Part shown: one piece after another, positions 1-8,526 of the stretch | How positions within the stretch are numbered: position 1 is the stretch's first letter | How the letters are laid out: every line of letters begins with the position of its first letter | Origin: Phototrophicus methaneseepsis | GTDB lineage: Bacteria; Chloroflexota; Anaerolineae; Aggregatilineales; Phototrophicaceae | DNA length: 64,000 bases | Assembly (NCBI RefSeq): GCF_015500095.1 | Contig: NZ_CP062983.1 | Location: 3,038,001 to 3,102,000 of the forward strand | Direction: 5' to 3' | Made by a program: the position numbers and the translations under genes | The notes under the pieces: model-generated | Seen by the model: only the letters and a program-made list of their open reading frames with translations | Databases searched by the model: none | What the model was told of the DNA's origin: nothing

Positions 1-2
1 CC

Positions 3-314
3 CAGTCCTTCCTCGTTCGTTGGATCTGTGGTGAATTCCCCGGCCCTGAAAATGGTTGGCTCGGACGCAATGTCCCGCGTCACTGCGATCCTGAGTACGA
101 TGCGCTGTATGAAGAACTGACTGCAGAATCCGACCCGGAACGTCGTTCAGAACTGACAATCCAGTTAAACGATATTCTGATTGAAAATGGTGCGATTATC
201 CCGTTGATCTATCGTGCTGATGTCTCGGCTGTTAGCAACACAATTGAAGGTATCCAGATGAATGGTTGGGATACTGAATTGTGGAACATTGAAGACTGGA
301 CACGCGCTGAATAA
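3..314 (+). CDS. ABC transporter substrate-binding protein, family 5, C-terminal part
   Basis: The reading frame is open from the left edge of the window to a TAA at 312-314, giving the last 103 residues of a protein whose start lies outside. It holds the features of the C-terminal lobe of extracytoplasmic peptide/nickel-binding proteins (SBP family 5): a CDPEYDALYEEL stretch, then a helix with a D-PERR-EL pattern, a segment running IPLIYRAD, and a final tryptophan-rich strand (MNGWDTELWNIEDW). Two dipeptide-type permeases follow on the same strand, which supports a role as the solute receptor of that importer. The substrate cannot be told from this fragment. The family call is firm; the truncation is due to the window edge. 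Confidence 0.85.
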   Translation, partial: QSFLVRWICGEFPGPENGWLGRNVPRHCDPEYDALYEELTAESDPERRSELTIQLNDILIENGAIIPLIYRADVSAVSNTIEGIQMNGWDTELWNIEDWTRAE

Positions 315-344
315 CCGCATCCTGTAGCTATAAGACGCAATAAA

Positions 345-373
345 TAAGGGCGGGCAGGTCCTGCTCGCCCTTA
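345..373 (+). terminator. Hairpin after the binding-protein gene
   Basis: A 13-base-pair stem (one G-T wobble) with a 3-base loop sits 30 bases past the stop codon. No T run follows it, so it is more likely an mRNA 3'-end stabiliser or partial terminator that lets some transcription through into the permease genes. Confidence 0.55.
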
Positions 374-489
374 CCCCACATGACAATATGACCTTCTTAC
401 AAAGCCTTTATTGGGGATTTTTACGAACTCTAGGGTGAGCTATTGCCAACTCAGGCAGTTTGCATCAGCAAGTATGCGAGGGATTCATT

Positions 490-1503
490 GTGACCCAGTA
501 TATCGTTCGAAGGCTTTTAACTGCCATACCGACATTGCTTGTGATCAGTTTCGTCATATTCGCCATATTGGAGCTTTCTCCAAGTGACCCCGTTGGTAAT
601 TTGCCCCTGACTATCGAGCCTGAAGTGCGACAGAAAATTCGTGAATCCATGGGTGCCGATGACCCCTTCTTGATCAAATATGCCAAGTGGGTACGTCAGT
701 TCTTCGTCAATGAGCCATTAAATTATATTGAGCAGGTGACGGGCATCCGGTTCGGTAATTCTGAAGACCGCTTGCGGTATATTTCCTGGCAGACGCGCAG
801 CCCGATTGTAGACCTGATCATTCAGCGCATCCCACAGACCCTCTGGGTGGTAGGGACTGCGTATGTCTGGGCGATTTTGTTGGCGATACCAATCGGCGTG
901 ATATCGGCGTATCGACAGTATTCTTTATTTGACCAGCTTGGCACCTTTCTGGCGATGATTGGCTTTTCCGTACCCACATTTTTTACGGGGTTGCTGTTCA
1001 TCATCGTCTTTAGTGTTCAGTTAAAGTGGTTCCCGTCTGTTTATAACACCACTCATGTCGTCACAGATTGGGATAGCCTCGTCTTCCAACTACGCCAGAT
1101 ATTCATGCCTGTTGCTGTGCTGACGCTTTACTACACCGCACAGATCAGCCGTTTTACACGTTCCTCTATGCTGGAAAATTTAGGCCAGGATTATATTCGC
1201 ACAGCGCGATCTAAAGGCATTAGCGAAAGAGCCGTCATCATCAGGCATGCCTTGCGTAACAGCCTGATTCCTGTCGTGACCTTGGTGGCGCTGGGCATTC
1301 CGCAGATTTTCCAGGGTGCCATCATTACAGAGCAGATTTTCCGTGTGAATGGGTTGGGTCAGTTGCTCATCACGGCGATTCAAAGCGGCGATTTACCCAC
1401 AGTCCAGACGATTACGTTTCTATTTGCCGTGCTGATCGTCGTGTTCAACATATTCGCAGATGTTCTATATGGCTTTTTAGACCCGCGTGTTTCCTACCGT
1501 TGA
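490..1503 (+). CDS. ABC transporter permease, DppB/OppB type
   Basis: First of a pair of inner-membrane permease subunits of a peptide/nickel-type importer. The 337-residue protein opens with the family hallmark TQYIVRRLLTAIPTLL followed by a transmembrane helix, has an ABC-permease membrane domain of about five further helices, and carries the EAA-loop region (DYIRTARSKGISE, then HALRNSLIPVVT) that contacts the ATPase. It ends with the usual FADVLYGFLDPR motif. I place the start at the GTG at 490, which has GAGGGA 7 bases upstream. A longer reading from 460 adds ten residues without family similarity. The partner permease begins 64 bases downstream. The substrate is not shown by the sequence. 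Confidence 0.92.
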   Translation: MTQYIVRRLLTAIPTLLVISFVIFAILELSPSDPVGNLPLTIEPEVRQKIRESMGADDPFLIKYAKWVRQFFVNEPLNYIEQVTGIRFGNSEDRLRYISWQTRSPIVDLIIQRIPQTLWVVGTAYVWAILLAIPIGVISAYRQYSLFDQLGTFLAMIGFSVPTFFTGLLFIIVFSVQLKWFPSVYNTTHVVTDWDSLVFQLRQIFMPVAVLTLYYTAQISRFTRSSMLENLGQDYIRTARSKGISERAVIIRHALRNSLIPVVTLVALGIPQIFQGAIITEQIFRVNGLGQLLITAIQSGDLPTVQTITFLFAVLIVVFNIFADVLYGFLDPRVSYR

Positions 1504-1566
1504 TGGCTGCTCAGAGCGCCTCAACCGTTAGATTACTGATCGTGATACCAGGAAGATCGGTGCAAT

Positions 1567-2496
1567 ATGGCTTCTACAACGCTACCTGCAAAGCTCTCCT
1601 CTAAAGAAAAGGGGCTGCCCAAAGCAAGGACGCTTTGGGGAGACGTCGCGCGCCAATTTCGTAAACATCGGCTGGCGATGGCAGCGACTTTTGTGCTGGC
1701 TTTTATCATTCTCATGGTCATCATTGGGCCATTTATCTGGCAGGTCGACCCAGAATATATTGATATTGTCGATGCCTATTCCGGTATGACAGCCGAGCAT
1801 CCCTTTGGTACGGATAACCTGGGACGAGATACCCTGGCCCGGACGCTGTATGGTGGCCGCGTTTCGTTGATGATTGGCCTTTCCGCAATGGTGATCGCCA
1901 TGGTCGTTGGGACCTCCATCGGCGTGTTAGCGGGTTACTATCGGTTCCTCGATAATATCCTCATGCGCTTGACAGACATGTTTTTATCCTTGCCGCAGTT
2001 ACCTTTGCTGCTCGTGACGACACTCTTATTTCGGGACCCACTGCGCAAGGCCTTTGGTCCTGAAATCGGTATTTTTATTTTGATCGTCTCAGTAATTGGC
2101 TTATTGGGGTGGATGTCTACAGCGCGCCTGGTTCGTGGTGAAGTGTTATCTGTAAAAGAGCGTGAATTTATCCTGGCGGCTCGCAGTGTGGGCGCCGCAG
2201 ATGGCCGGATTATGCTGCGGCATATTCTGCCCAATGTGCTCAGTCCGGTGATTGTATCAGCGACCTTCAGCGTGGCGGGCGCCATCATTACGGAATCTGC
2301 TTTGTCTTTCCTGGGGTTAGGCTTCCCGCCAGATTTCCCGACCTGGGGACGGTTGCTCTTTGATGGCAAAGATTATCTGAACATCACGCCTGCACTGGTG
2401 CTATGGCCGGGTATCCTTATTTCGCTCACGGTATTGTGTGTGAATTTTATCGGTGATGGCCTGCGTGATGCGCTTGACCCGCGCCTGCGCAAATAA
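1567..2496 (+). CDS. ABC transporter permease, DppC/OppC type
   Basis: Second permease of the first importer, 309 residues. After a cytoplasmic N-terminal stretch comes the OppC_N-type first helix, then the characteristic EHPFGTDNLGRDTLARTLYGGRVSL motif region near residues 75-100. The ABC-permease domain follows with an EAA loop (EFILAARSVGAADGRIMLRHILPN), then ITESALSFLGLG and the terminal GDGLRDALDPR. It pairs with the DppB-type subunit just upstream to form the transmembrane pore. No DppD/DppF-type ATPase gene follows, so the energising subunits must be encoded elsewhere, either dedicated or shared. Confidence 0.93.
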   Translation: MASTTLPAKLSSKEKGLPKARTLWGDVARQFRKHRLAMAATFVLAFIILMVIIGPFIWQVDPEYIDIVDAYSGMTAEHPFGTDNLGRDTLARTLYGGRVSLMIGLSAMVIAMVVGTSIGVLAGYYRFLDNILMRLTDMFLSLPQLPLLLVTTLLFRDPLRKAFGPEIGIFILIVSVIGLLGWMSTARLVRGEVLSVKEREFILAARSVGAADGRIMLRHILPNVLSPVIVSATFSVAGAIITESALSFLGLGFPPDFPTWGRLLFDGKDYLNITPALVLWPGILISLTVLCVNFIGDGLRDALDPRLRK

Positions 2497-2854
2497 GCAA
2501 CCGCGCTATATACATAAAGAATCCTTTTCCTGAAACCGTTGCCTGTATCAGGTTCCCATGATGTCATGGCTCCCTTTAAGGGAGTCCAAAAGAGAGTCCA
2601 ATTTGGGGTTGCGTAAATTCCTTCGGGCCTCGCTAATTTGCTCCGGTCTATTACTAAACAGGCGTACTTTTTCCTGTGGCGATGCTTGAAATGTTTCCCT
2701 TTTGCTGAAACTGGCAACTTTTTGTGCAATCTGATGAATGGATTGTGCGGAAAATGATGCAATATGCATTTTTGCTTTTGTGAGCGGCACGTTACAATCG
2801 CTTGCGGATTCGTTGTAATGATTAGCAATCAACTTTAAAAAAGGAGTCCTTCCT
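2497..2854. other. 358-base intergenic region between two importer operons
   Basis: No convincing gene is present. The stretch holds two short perfect inverted repeats side by side (2557-2568 and 2570-2584, the latter CTCCCTT-T-AAGGGAG), a direct repeat GAGTCCAA (2582-2589 and 2594-2601), and a TACAAT box at 2793-2798 that could be the -10 element for the next binding-protein gene. No good -35 is seen at the matching distance. An AAGGAG ribosome binding site at 2841-2846 serves the GTG start at 2855. Confidence 0.5.
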
Positions 2855-4435
2855 GTGAGATGGGTATCGAAATTACGCATCCTCGTCGTGGTGCTGGCAA
2901 TATTTCTCGGTGCATTAGCGATTCAAGCTCAGGATGAAACAATCCTGGTCGTCGGCCATGCTGAAAATACAGATTCGCTAGACCCAGCACATGGTTATAC
3001 GCAAACAACGGGTATCGTCAATCGGGCGACCTATAACACCCTGGTGACTTTCCCTGATGCAGATGCCAGTGAAATCCTGCCGATGCTGGCGACGGAGTGG
3101 ACCATCAGCGAAGATGGTACAGAATACACCTTCACCCTGCGTGATGATGTTACATTTGCCAGTGGTAACCCTTTGACGGCTGAAGATGTGGTCTTCTCCG
3201 TTGAGCGCCTGCAAAATGTGATGGGCAATCCATCCTTCCTGGCGGAAGGCATTGAAAGTGTCGTGGCTAACGAAGATGGCACGGTAACCTTCACTTTGGC
3301 TACCCCGCGCCCGTCCTTCCTGGCTGAGCTGACCAACTATGCTTTCTCCATCACCGATTCCGCAACCATCATGGAAAATGGCGGCACCGCTGCTGAAGAT
3401 GCTGCTGAGACAGATACCGCTGAAGACTATCTGAACGGAACATCTGCCGGTACTGGCCCGTACATTCTGGATGGTTGGGAACAAGATGTCGAAACTATCC
3501 TGGTGAAGAACCCGAACTACTGGGGTGAAGAACCTTATTTTGACCGTGTGATCATCACCAACATTCCGGAAGCGGCTACCCAGAAGATTGCCCTGGAGGC
3601 TGGCGATATTGATCTGGCGCTGGACCTGTCCCGCGATCAGACGGCGACCATGGAAGGTAATGAAAACCTGATTGTGTATAGTGGCCCTGGTGTCCAGACC
3701 CACTTCTTGTTGATGAATGAAGATCCTGAACTGGGCGGCCCGGTATCCGATCCGCTCGTCCAAAAGGCAATCCGTTATGCGTTGGATTACGAAGGTTACA
3801 AAGCCCTGTGGGGTGGTGTGACCCCGGCAACCAACCTGACTGTTGGTCTGGCTGGCGCTTATGGCGAAGACCAGGCCCTTAGCCGTGACCTGGATATGGC
3901 TCGTGAACTGCTGGCCGAAGCTGGTTATGCTGATGGTTTTGAAATCACCCTGAGCTATCCTGATTACAGTTCCCAGGGTGTCAATATGAACACCAACGCC
4001 CAGAAGATTCAATCTGACTTGGCGGAAATTGGCATCACCGTGACCCTCAATACACAGGAACTCCAGGTTTCCCTGGAAGAATACCGCAATGGCCTTCAGG
4101 GCTTCGGTTATTGGTTCTGGGGCCCGGATGTGTTGGATCCGGTTGATGTGCTCTCCTTCCTGCCGGGCGGTAAAGTCGCTGAGGAACGCGCCAACTGGAC
4201 GACAGAAGGCGTTGACGAAGAAATTCTGGCGCTGATCGATGCCGCATCAACGGAAACAGACCCCGCAGCACGTGTGGAAATCTTCGCACAGTTGCAGGAT
4301 TATCTGAAAGAAAGCAGCCCCTTCGCTCCGTTTATCAACCCGGCGATTCAGGCCGCATCTCGTGCCGATTTGCAGGGTTTTGTCTTCCATCCGCAGTGGG
4401 GTGTAGACGTTTCAATTCTGAGCTTGTCTGAGTAG
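2855..4435 (+). CDS. ABC transporter substrate-binding protein, family 5 (peptide/nickel type)
   Basis: Extracytoplasmic receptor of the second importer, 526 residues, the normal size for SBP family 5. The GTG start has AAGGAG 8 bases upstream. A signal peptide with a hydrophobic core and an AIQAQDE cleavage region occupies residues 1-25; there is no lipobox cysteine. The mature part shows family patterns: DSLDPAHGY near the start, LATEWTISEDGTEYTFTLRD, then FASGNPLTAEDVVFSVERL, and GTGPYIL. Two permeases follow on the same strand after a hairpin. The ligand is unknown; peptides are the usual substrate, but opines, nickel or sugars are possible in this family. Confidence 0.93.
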   Translation: MRWVSKLRILVVVLAIFLGALAIQAQDETILVVGHAENTDSLDPAHGYTQTTGIVNRATYNTLVTFPDADASEILPMLATEWTISEDGTEYTFTLRDDVTFASGNPLTAEDVVFSVERLQNVMGNPSFLAEGIESVVANEDGTVTFTLATPRPSFLAELTNYAFSITDSATIMENGGTAAEDAAETDTAEDYLNGTSAGTGPYILDGWEQDVETILVKNPNYWGEEPYFDRVIITNIPEAATQKIALEAGDIDLALDLSRDQTATMEGNENLIVYSGPGVQTHFLLMNEDPELGGPVSDPLVQKAIRYALDYEGYKALWGGVTPATNLTVGLAGAYGEDQALSRDLDMARELLAEAGYADGFEITLSYPDYSSQGVNMNTNAQKIQSDLAEIGITVTLNTQELQVSLEEYRNGLQGFGYWFWGPDVLDPVDVLSFLPGGKVAEERANWTTEGVDEEILALIDAASTETDPAARVEIFAQLQDYLKESSPFAPFINPAIQAASRADLQGFVFHPQWGVDVSILSLSE

Positions 4436-4488
4436 TCTCGTCTGAGTGAACTTGATTGCTGTCGCAAGTATTTGACCGGATCAAACAA

Positions 4489-4516
4489 GATCGGGTGGGC
4501 CATAGCTCACCCGATC
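4489..4516 (+). terminator. Hairpin between binding protein and permeases
   Basis: A 12-base-pair stem (one wobble pair) with a CATA loop is followed by the T-rich TGTTCTCTGTTG. Its position between the receptor gene and the permease genes fits partial termination, which would give more receptor than pore. Confidence 0.65.
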
Positions 4517-4548
4517 TGTTCTCTGTTGTAAAACGATTGTAAGGTGTG

Positions 4549-5571
4549 ATGTCTTTTCAACTCTACTTCTTCCGTAGGCTGGTCTTCATTGTGCCGTTGC
4601 TGTTCGGCATTACGATCATCGCGTTTTTAATCGCTAATGCAGTGCCGGCTGATCCTGTAACGGCGAACTTGCCCCAGAATGCCCTCGGTGACGAAACGCT
4701 CGTTCAGGCTTTCCGGGAAAAATGGGGCCTGGATCAACCTCCACACGTTCAATACCTGACTTACATCAGCAATTTGCTCCGTGGAGACATGGGCACATCC
4801 ATCAAGACAGGACGTCCCGTGATTGTCGATATTGGGGAATTCCTCCCGGCGACGATTGAGTTGGCGACCTTAGCGATTGTGTTTGGGTTGGTGATGGGCG
4901 TTGGCGTCGGCATTATCTCTGCGGTTTATCGCAATACGCTCATTGATTATGTTTCGCGGATCTTCGCGCTGATCGGCGTGAGCTTCCCCGTCTTCTTGCT
5001 GGCATTGATCGGCCTGACAGTTCTTTATGCGCAGCTAGGGATTGTAGCTGGTCCCGGGCGCCTTGGCTTCAGGACGCCGGACCCAGACCATATCACAGGC
5101 TTCTTTACGCTGGATGCACTCCTGACGGGCGACTTTGAAACCTTCCAGGAAGCTTTTTCCCACATTGTTTTACCGGCCTTCATCCTGGGGATTTACGTTG
5201 CCGGGACAATCGCCCGCGTGACGAGATCGGCACTATTAGAAGTGCTGGGTATGGATTATATGCGGACGGCGCGAGCCAAAGGCTTAGGTGAACGACGTGT
5301 ATTATGGCATGGGGTGCGTAATGCACTTATCCCGGTCGTGACAATCATCGGCCTGAGTTATGGTAATTTGTTGGCGGGTACTGTCCTTGTGGAATCCATC
5401 TTCGCTTGGCCAGGTATAGGGCGCTACATGTTCCGCGCATCGACATCGCAGGATTTCCCGGCAATTATGGGGGTGAGCATGCTCATTGCCCTGATCTATA
5501 TTATTGTGAACTTCGTCGTGGATATGTTGTACTTCTTCGTTGATCCGCGTATTCGTACGGAGGGACGATGA
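4549..5571 (+). CDS. ABC transporter permease, DppB/OppB type
   Basis: Pore subunit of the second importer, 340 residues. It begins with the family's FFRRLVFIVPLLFGI helix, then ADPVTANLP and the LRGDMGTSIKTGRPV motif that precedes the permease core. The EAA-loop region reads DYMRTARAKGLGERRVLWHGVRNALIPVVT, and the end is VVDMLYFFVDPRI. I prefer the ATG at 4549; the GTG directly before it (4546) is in frame but sits too close to the AAGG at 4541-4544. The stop codon overlaps the next start by 4 bases (ATGA), showing translational coupling with the partner permease. Confidence 0.92.
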   Translation: MSFQLYFFRRLVFIVPLLFGITIIAFLIANAVPADPVTANLPQNALGDETLVQAFREKWGLDQPPHVQYLTYISNLLRGDMGTSIKTGRPVIVDIGEFLPATIELATLAIVFGLVMGVGVGIISAVYRNTLIDYVSRIFALIGVSFPVFLLALIGLTVLYAQLGIVAGPGRLGFRTPDPDHITGFFTLDALLTGDFETFQEAFSHIVLPAFILGIYVAGTIARVTRSALLEVLGMDYMRTARAKGLGERRVLWHGVRNALIPVVTIIGLSYGNLLAGTVLVESIFAWPGIGRYMFRASTSQDFPAIMGVSMLIALIYIIVNFVVDMLYFFVDPRIRTEGR

Positions 5572-6503
5572 GTACTCAGACAGCCTCACAACAAGTGGCC
5601 CAACTGGCGGCCCAGGCGACTGAACCGCCGTGGCGTGCCTGGTTACGTGCGCTCACCTTCCAATTGCGTAAAAATCCGCTCATTATGATCGGGCTGATTA
5701 TCGTGGTGGGGTGGATTATTATCTCTTTCATGGCGCCGATCCTGGCGACAACAGATCCGCTGCATCAAAATGTCGTTGACCGTATGCTGGCCCCCGGTAC
5801 TGTTGTGGACAAAGGGGAAGATGGCTCAGTGACGTATATTATGGGCACCGATGAGCTCGGACGTGATATTTACTCGCGTGTGCTTTATGGTGGCCGGATT
5901 ACAATCCCGGCTGGTATTGTGGTTATCGTTGTTGGCAGCCTCTTAGGGACGCTTGTAGGGGGTATCGCCGGTTATGTAGGTGGCATCTGGGATGAAATCC
6001 TGATGCGCATTGCCGAGTTGTTCCTTGCCTTCCCGACGATCATCCTCGCATTGGCTGTGACGGCTGCACTGGGTCCCGATATTCGTAATGCCATTTTAGC
6101 TTTGGTTGTCGTCTGGTGGCCGACGTATGCTCGCCTTGTGCGTGGCCTTGTGCTGGAAGTTAAATCACAGGAATATGTCGAAGCCGCGCGCAGTGTTGGC
6201 GCGTCTAACGCGTATATCTTGTTTCGTACGATTTTGCCGAATGCGATGTCATCAGCTATTGTGCTGGCGACGCTCGATATTGGTAATGCGATCCTGACAT
6301 TTGCTGGTTTGAGTTTCCTGGGGTTGGGCGCTGACCCATCCTCGCCAGAGTGGGGCAGGATGGTTGCCATTGGCATTGATTTCTTCGACCAGTGGTGGAT
6401 GTGGCTATATCCTGGTATGGCGATTGCTTCTCTGGTCATGGCTTTCAACTTCATTGGTGATGGCTTACGTGATATGGCTGACCCGCGCACACGCAATGGC
6501 TAG
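5568..6503 (+). CDS. ABC transporter permease, DppC/OppC type
   Basis: Partner pore subunit, 311 residues, overlapping the previous gene by 4 bases. It has the OppC-type N-terminal helix around residues 38-60, the MGTDELGRDIYSRVLYGGRI motif near residues 95-115, an EAA loop (EYVEAARSVGASNAYILFRTILPN), then FAGLSFLGLG and the end GDGLRDMADPR. As with the first importer, no ATPase genes follow; a strong terminator closes the operon 40 bases downstream. Confidence 0.93.
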   Translation: MSTQTASQQVAQLAAQATEPPWRAWLRALTFQLRKNPLIMIGLIIVVGWIIISFMAPILATTDPLHQNVVDRMLAPGTVVDKGEDGSVTYIMGTDELGRDIYSRVLYGGRITIPAGIVVIVVGSLLGTLVGGIAGYVGGIWDEILMRIAELFLAFPTIILALAVTAALGPDIRNAILALVVVWWPTYARLVRGLVLEVKSQEYVEAARSVGASNAYILFRTILPNAMSSAIVLATLDIGNAILTFAGLSFLGLGADPSSPEWGRMVAIGIDFFDQWWMWLYPGMAIASLVMAFNFIGDGLRDMADPRTRNG

Positions 6504-6541
6504 CTGATTCCCTGTTTAAGCCATGTGAATATGTTTAGAAG

Positions 6542-6575
6542 TAGCCGATACATATATTTTGTATCGGCTATTTTT
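6542..6575 (+). terminator. Intrinsic terminator of the second importer operon
   Basis: A perfect 10-base-pair stem (TAGCCGATAC with GTATCGGCTA), a 9-base A/T loop and a run of five T. This is a textbook rho-independent terminator 38 bases after the last permease gene. Confidence 0.9.
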
Positions 6576-6703
6576 GTGATGGTTGTATAGGCCTTTAGGG
6601 AAAGGGCCTAGGCCGTCACCCTATATCACAATTCAGGCACTTAATTAACCCACATAACGGTACAATAGGGTATTGATTACATTCATGACTGGAGTGCTTT
6701 CTG

Positions 6704-8242
6704 GTGCTTGCTATTGTCCATGCTTGTGCGCTCGTTGGGTTGGAAGGGCGGCTTATTGAGGTACAGGTTGATTTCAATCCGAAAGCTGGTATCCCCTCGT
6801 TTACGATTGTTGGCTTACCCGATGCCGCAGTGAGAGAGAGTCGAGAGCGAATTCGATCGGCAATCAAGAACAGCCGTCTGCGCTTCGCCAATAAAGGCTA
6901 CGTCGTCAATTTATCTCCTGCTGATTTGCCGAAGCACGGCCCTGCTTATGACCTGGCAATCGCTATCGGCGTGCTGGCGGCAACGGACCAAGTCCCCATG
7001 GCTGGATTGGAAGAAGCGCTCTTCATAGGTGAACTCAGCCTGGATGGGCGTATTGGACATGTGCAAGGCGTGATGCCCATGGTGTATTCGGCTGTGCAAG
7101 CTGGTATCAAAACGATCTACGTTGCAGCAGAAGACGCGCCCCAGGCTGCCTTAGTTGAGCAAGCAACAATTATCCCCGTTGATACTTTGGGTCAGCTCAT
7201 TGAGCATCTATATGATTTAAACCCCATCGCGGCATACGAACCCTCGTCCGATATGCTCTCGCAGAGTAACGGTCTCCCCGTTGATTTAGTGGATTTTGCC
7301 GATATAAAGGGGCAGGAACACGTCAAGCGTGCATTAGAAATTGCTGCTGCTGGAAACCACAATGTACGGATGGTTGGCCCGCCAGGTGTCGGCAAAAGTC
7401 TCTTAGCGCGCGCAATGCCGGGTATTTTGCCTTCAATGACAATGGCTGAAGCCCTGGAAGTTACGCGTATTTATTCCGTGGCTGATATGCTCAACAGCCA
7501 TCACCCCTTGATGATGACTCGGCCTTTCCGCGCGCCGCATCATACGATTTCTCAAGCTGGGTTGGTTGGGGGTGGTACTGTGCCCAAACCGGGTGAGGTC
7601 TCGCTCGCGCACCTGGGCGTGTTGTTCCTTGATGAAATTAACGAGTTCGGCCCCCGTGCCCTTGAAGTGTTGCGTCAACCCCTGGAAGATAAGCATGTTA
7701 CCATCAGCCGTGCTAAAGGAACGCTGACCTTCCCGGCCAATTTCCAATTCATCGCTGCTCATAACCCATGCCCCTGTGGCTATCACGGGGATCCAACGCG
7801 CGAATGTTCCTGCACGCCGACGATGATCAAGCGCTACGAAGCACGGCTGTCTGGGCCGTTGTTAGATCGCATTGATATTCATGTGACAGTGCCGCGTGTT
7901 GAATATGATAAGTTGATGGCATCTACTCGTGCAGAATCTTCCAGCGCAATACAGGCGAGGGTTGAAGCTGCGCGTAAGTTACAACAGCGCCGCTTAAGAG
8001 ATATGCCCGGTATTTATTCAAATGCGGATATGGGCGTCGGAGATGTTCAGCGTCTGTGTGTCCTTACGCCAGAAGCCAAACAGGTCCTGGAGCTTTCCGT
8101 CCGTCGTATGCAACTCAGCGCGCGTGCATATCATCGTGTCCTGAAGTTGAGCCGTACGATAGCAGATCTCGCAGTTTGTGATGTTATTGAAGTGAATCAT
8201 GTTGCGGAGGCACTGCAATATCGTCCCAGGCAAGAACAGTAA
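6704..8242 (+). CDS. comM: ComM-like magnesium-chelatase-family AAA+ ATPase
   Basis: A 512-residue AAA+ protein of the YifB/ComM family. In characterised bacteria ComM is a hexameric helicase that promotes branch migration when transformed DNA is integrated. The N-terminal ChlI-like domain has PSFTIVGLPDAAVRESRERIRSAI (about residues 30-53). The ATPase domain has Walker A GPPGVGKS (about 225) and Walker B LFLDEIN (about 306). A cysteine cluster (CPCGYHGDPTRECSC) and a C-terminal Mg_chelatase_C domain with the sensor-2 arginine region (RAYHRVLKLSRTIADL) follow. The GTG start has GGAG 9 bases upstream. It stands alone between a terminator and a weakly structured gap. The link to natural competence here is inferred from family only. 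Confidence 0.93.
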   Translation: MLAIVHACALVGLEGRLIEVQVDFNPKAGIPSFTIVGLPDAAVRESRERIRSAIKNSRLRFANKGYVVNLSPADLPKHGPAYDLAIAIGVLAATDQVPMAGLEEALFIGELSLDGRIGHVQGVMPMVYSAVQAGIKTIYVAAEDAPQAALVEQATIIPVDTLGQLIEHLYDLNPIAAYEPSSDMLSQSNGLPVDLVDFADIKGQEHVKRALEIAAAGNHNVRMVGPPGVGKSLLARAMPGILPSMTMAEALEVTRIYSVADMLNSHHPLMMTRPFRAPHHTISQAGLVGGGTVPKPGEVSLAHLGVLFLDEINEFGPRALEVLRQPLEDKHVTISRAKGTLTFPANFQFIAAHNPCPCGYHGDPTRECSCTPTMIKRYEARLSGPLLDRIDIHVTVPRVEYDKLMASTRAESSSAIQARVEAARKLQQRRLRDMPGIYSNADMGVGDVQRLCVLTPEAKQVLELSVRRMQLSARAYHRVLKLSRTIADLAVCDVIEVNHVAEALQYRPRQEQ

Positions 8243-8526
8243 ACTTGTGCTGGTGGGGGCTCTCATTTATTATGCTATTGGATTTTGATCATGACCTGCA
8301 ATAATGTTTATGAGCTATTCCAGGTCACTTTAGGCATACTTTGGCAAAGGGTGGGTACTTTCCCCGTTTGATTTAGTTCAGACATGCTCTGCAGCCATAA
8401 CCGTCCCGTGTTTCGACACTTAGGGATGTTTGACTCATCAGAACCTTTGCCGCTACAAAGACGTCATCGTTGCTGAGCTGCCTGTATCAAGAACTCAGTA
8501 TACCGAATCACAAGATAGGTGAATCA

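Noticed and set aside
2548-2880. 110-residue - strand frame in the gap before the second binding protein
   Set aside because: It overlaps the ribosome binding site and signal peptide codons of the next gene, has no ribosome binding site of its own and resembles no family.
2978-4012. 344-residue frame opposite the second binding protein
   Set aside because: Antisense to a gene with clear family motifs; composition is that of a shadow frame.
8243-8526. Possible RNA gene in the gap between comM and the sulfotransferase gene
   Set aside because: No tRNA-like, riboswitch-like or strong hairpin pattern seen.
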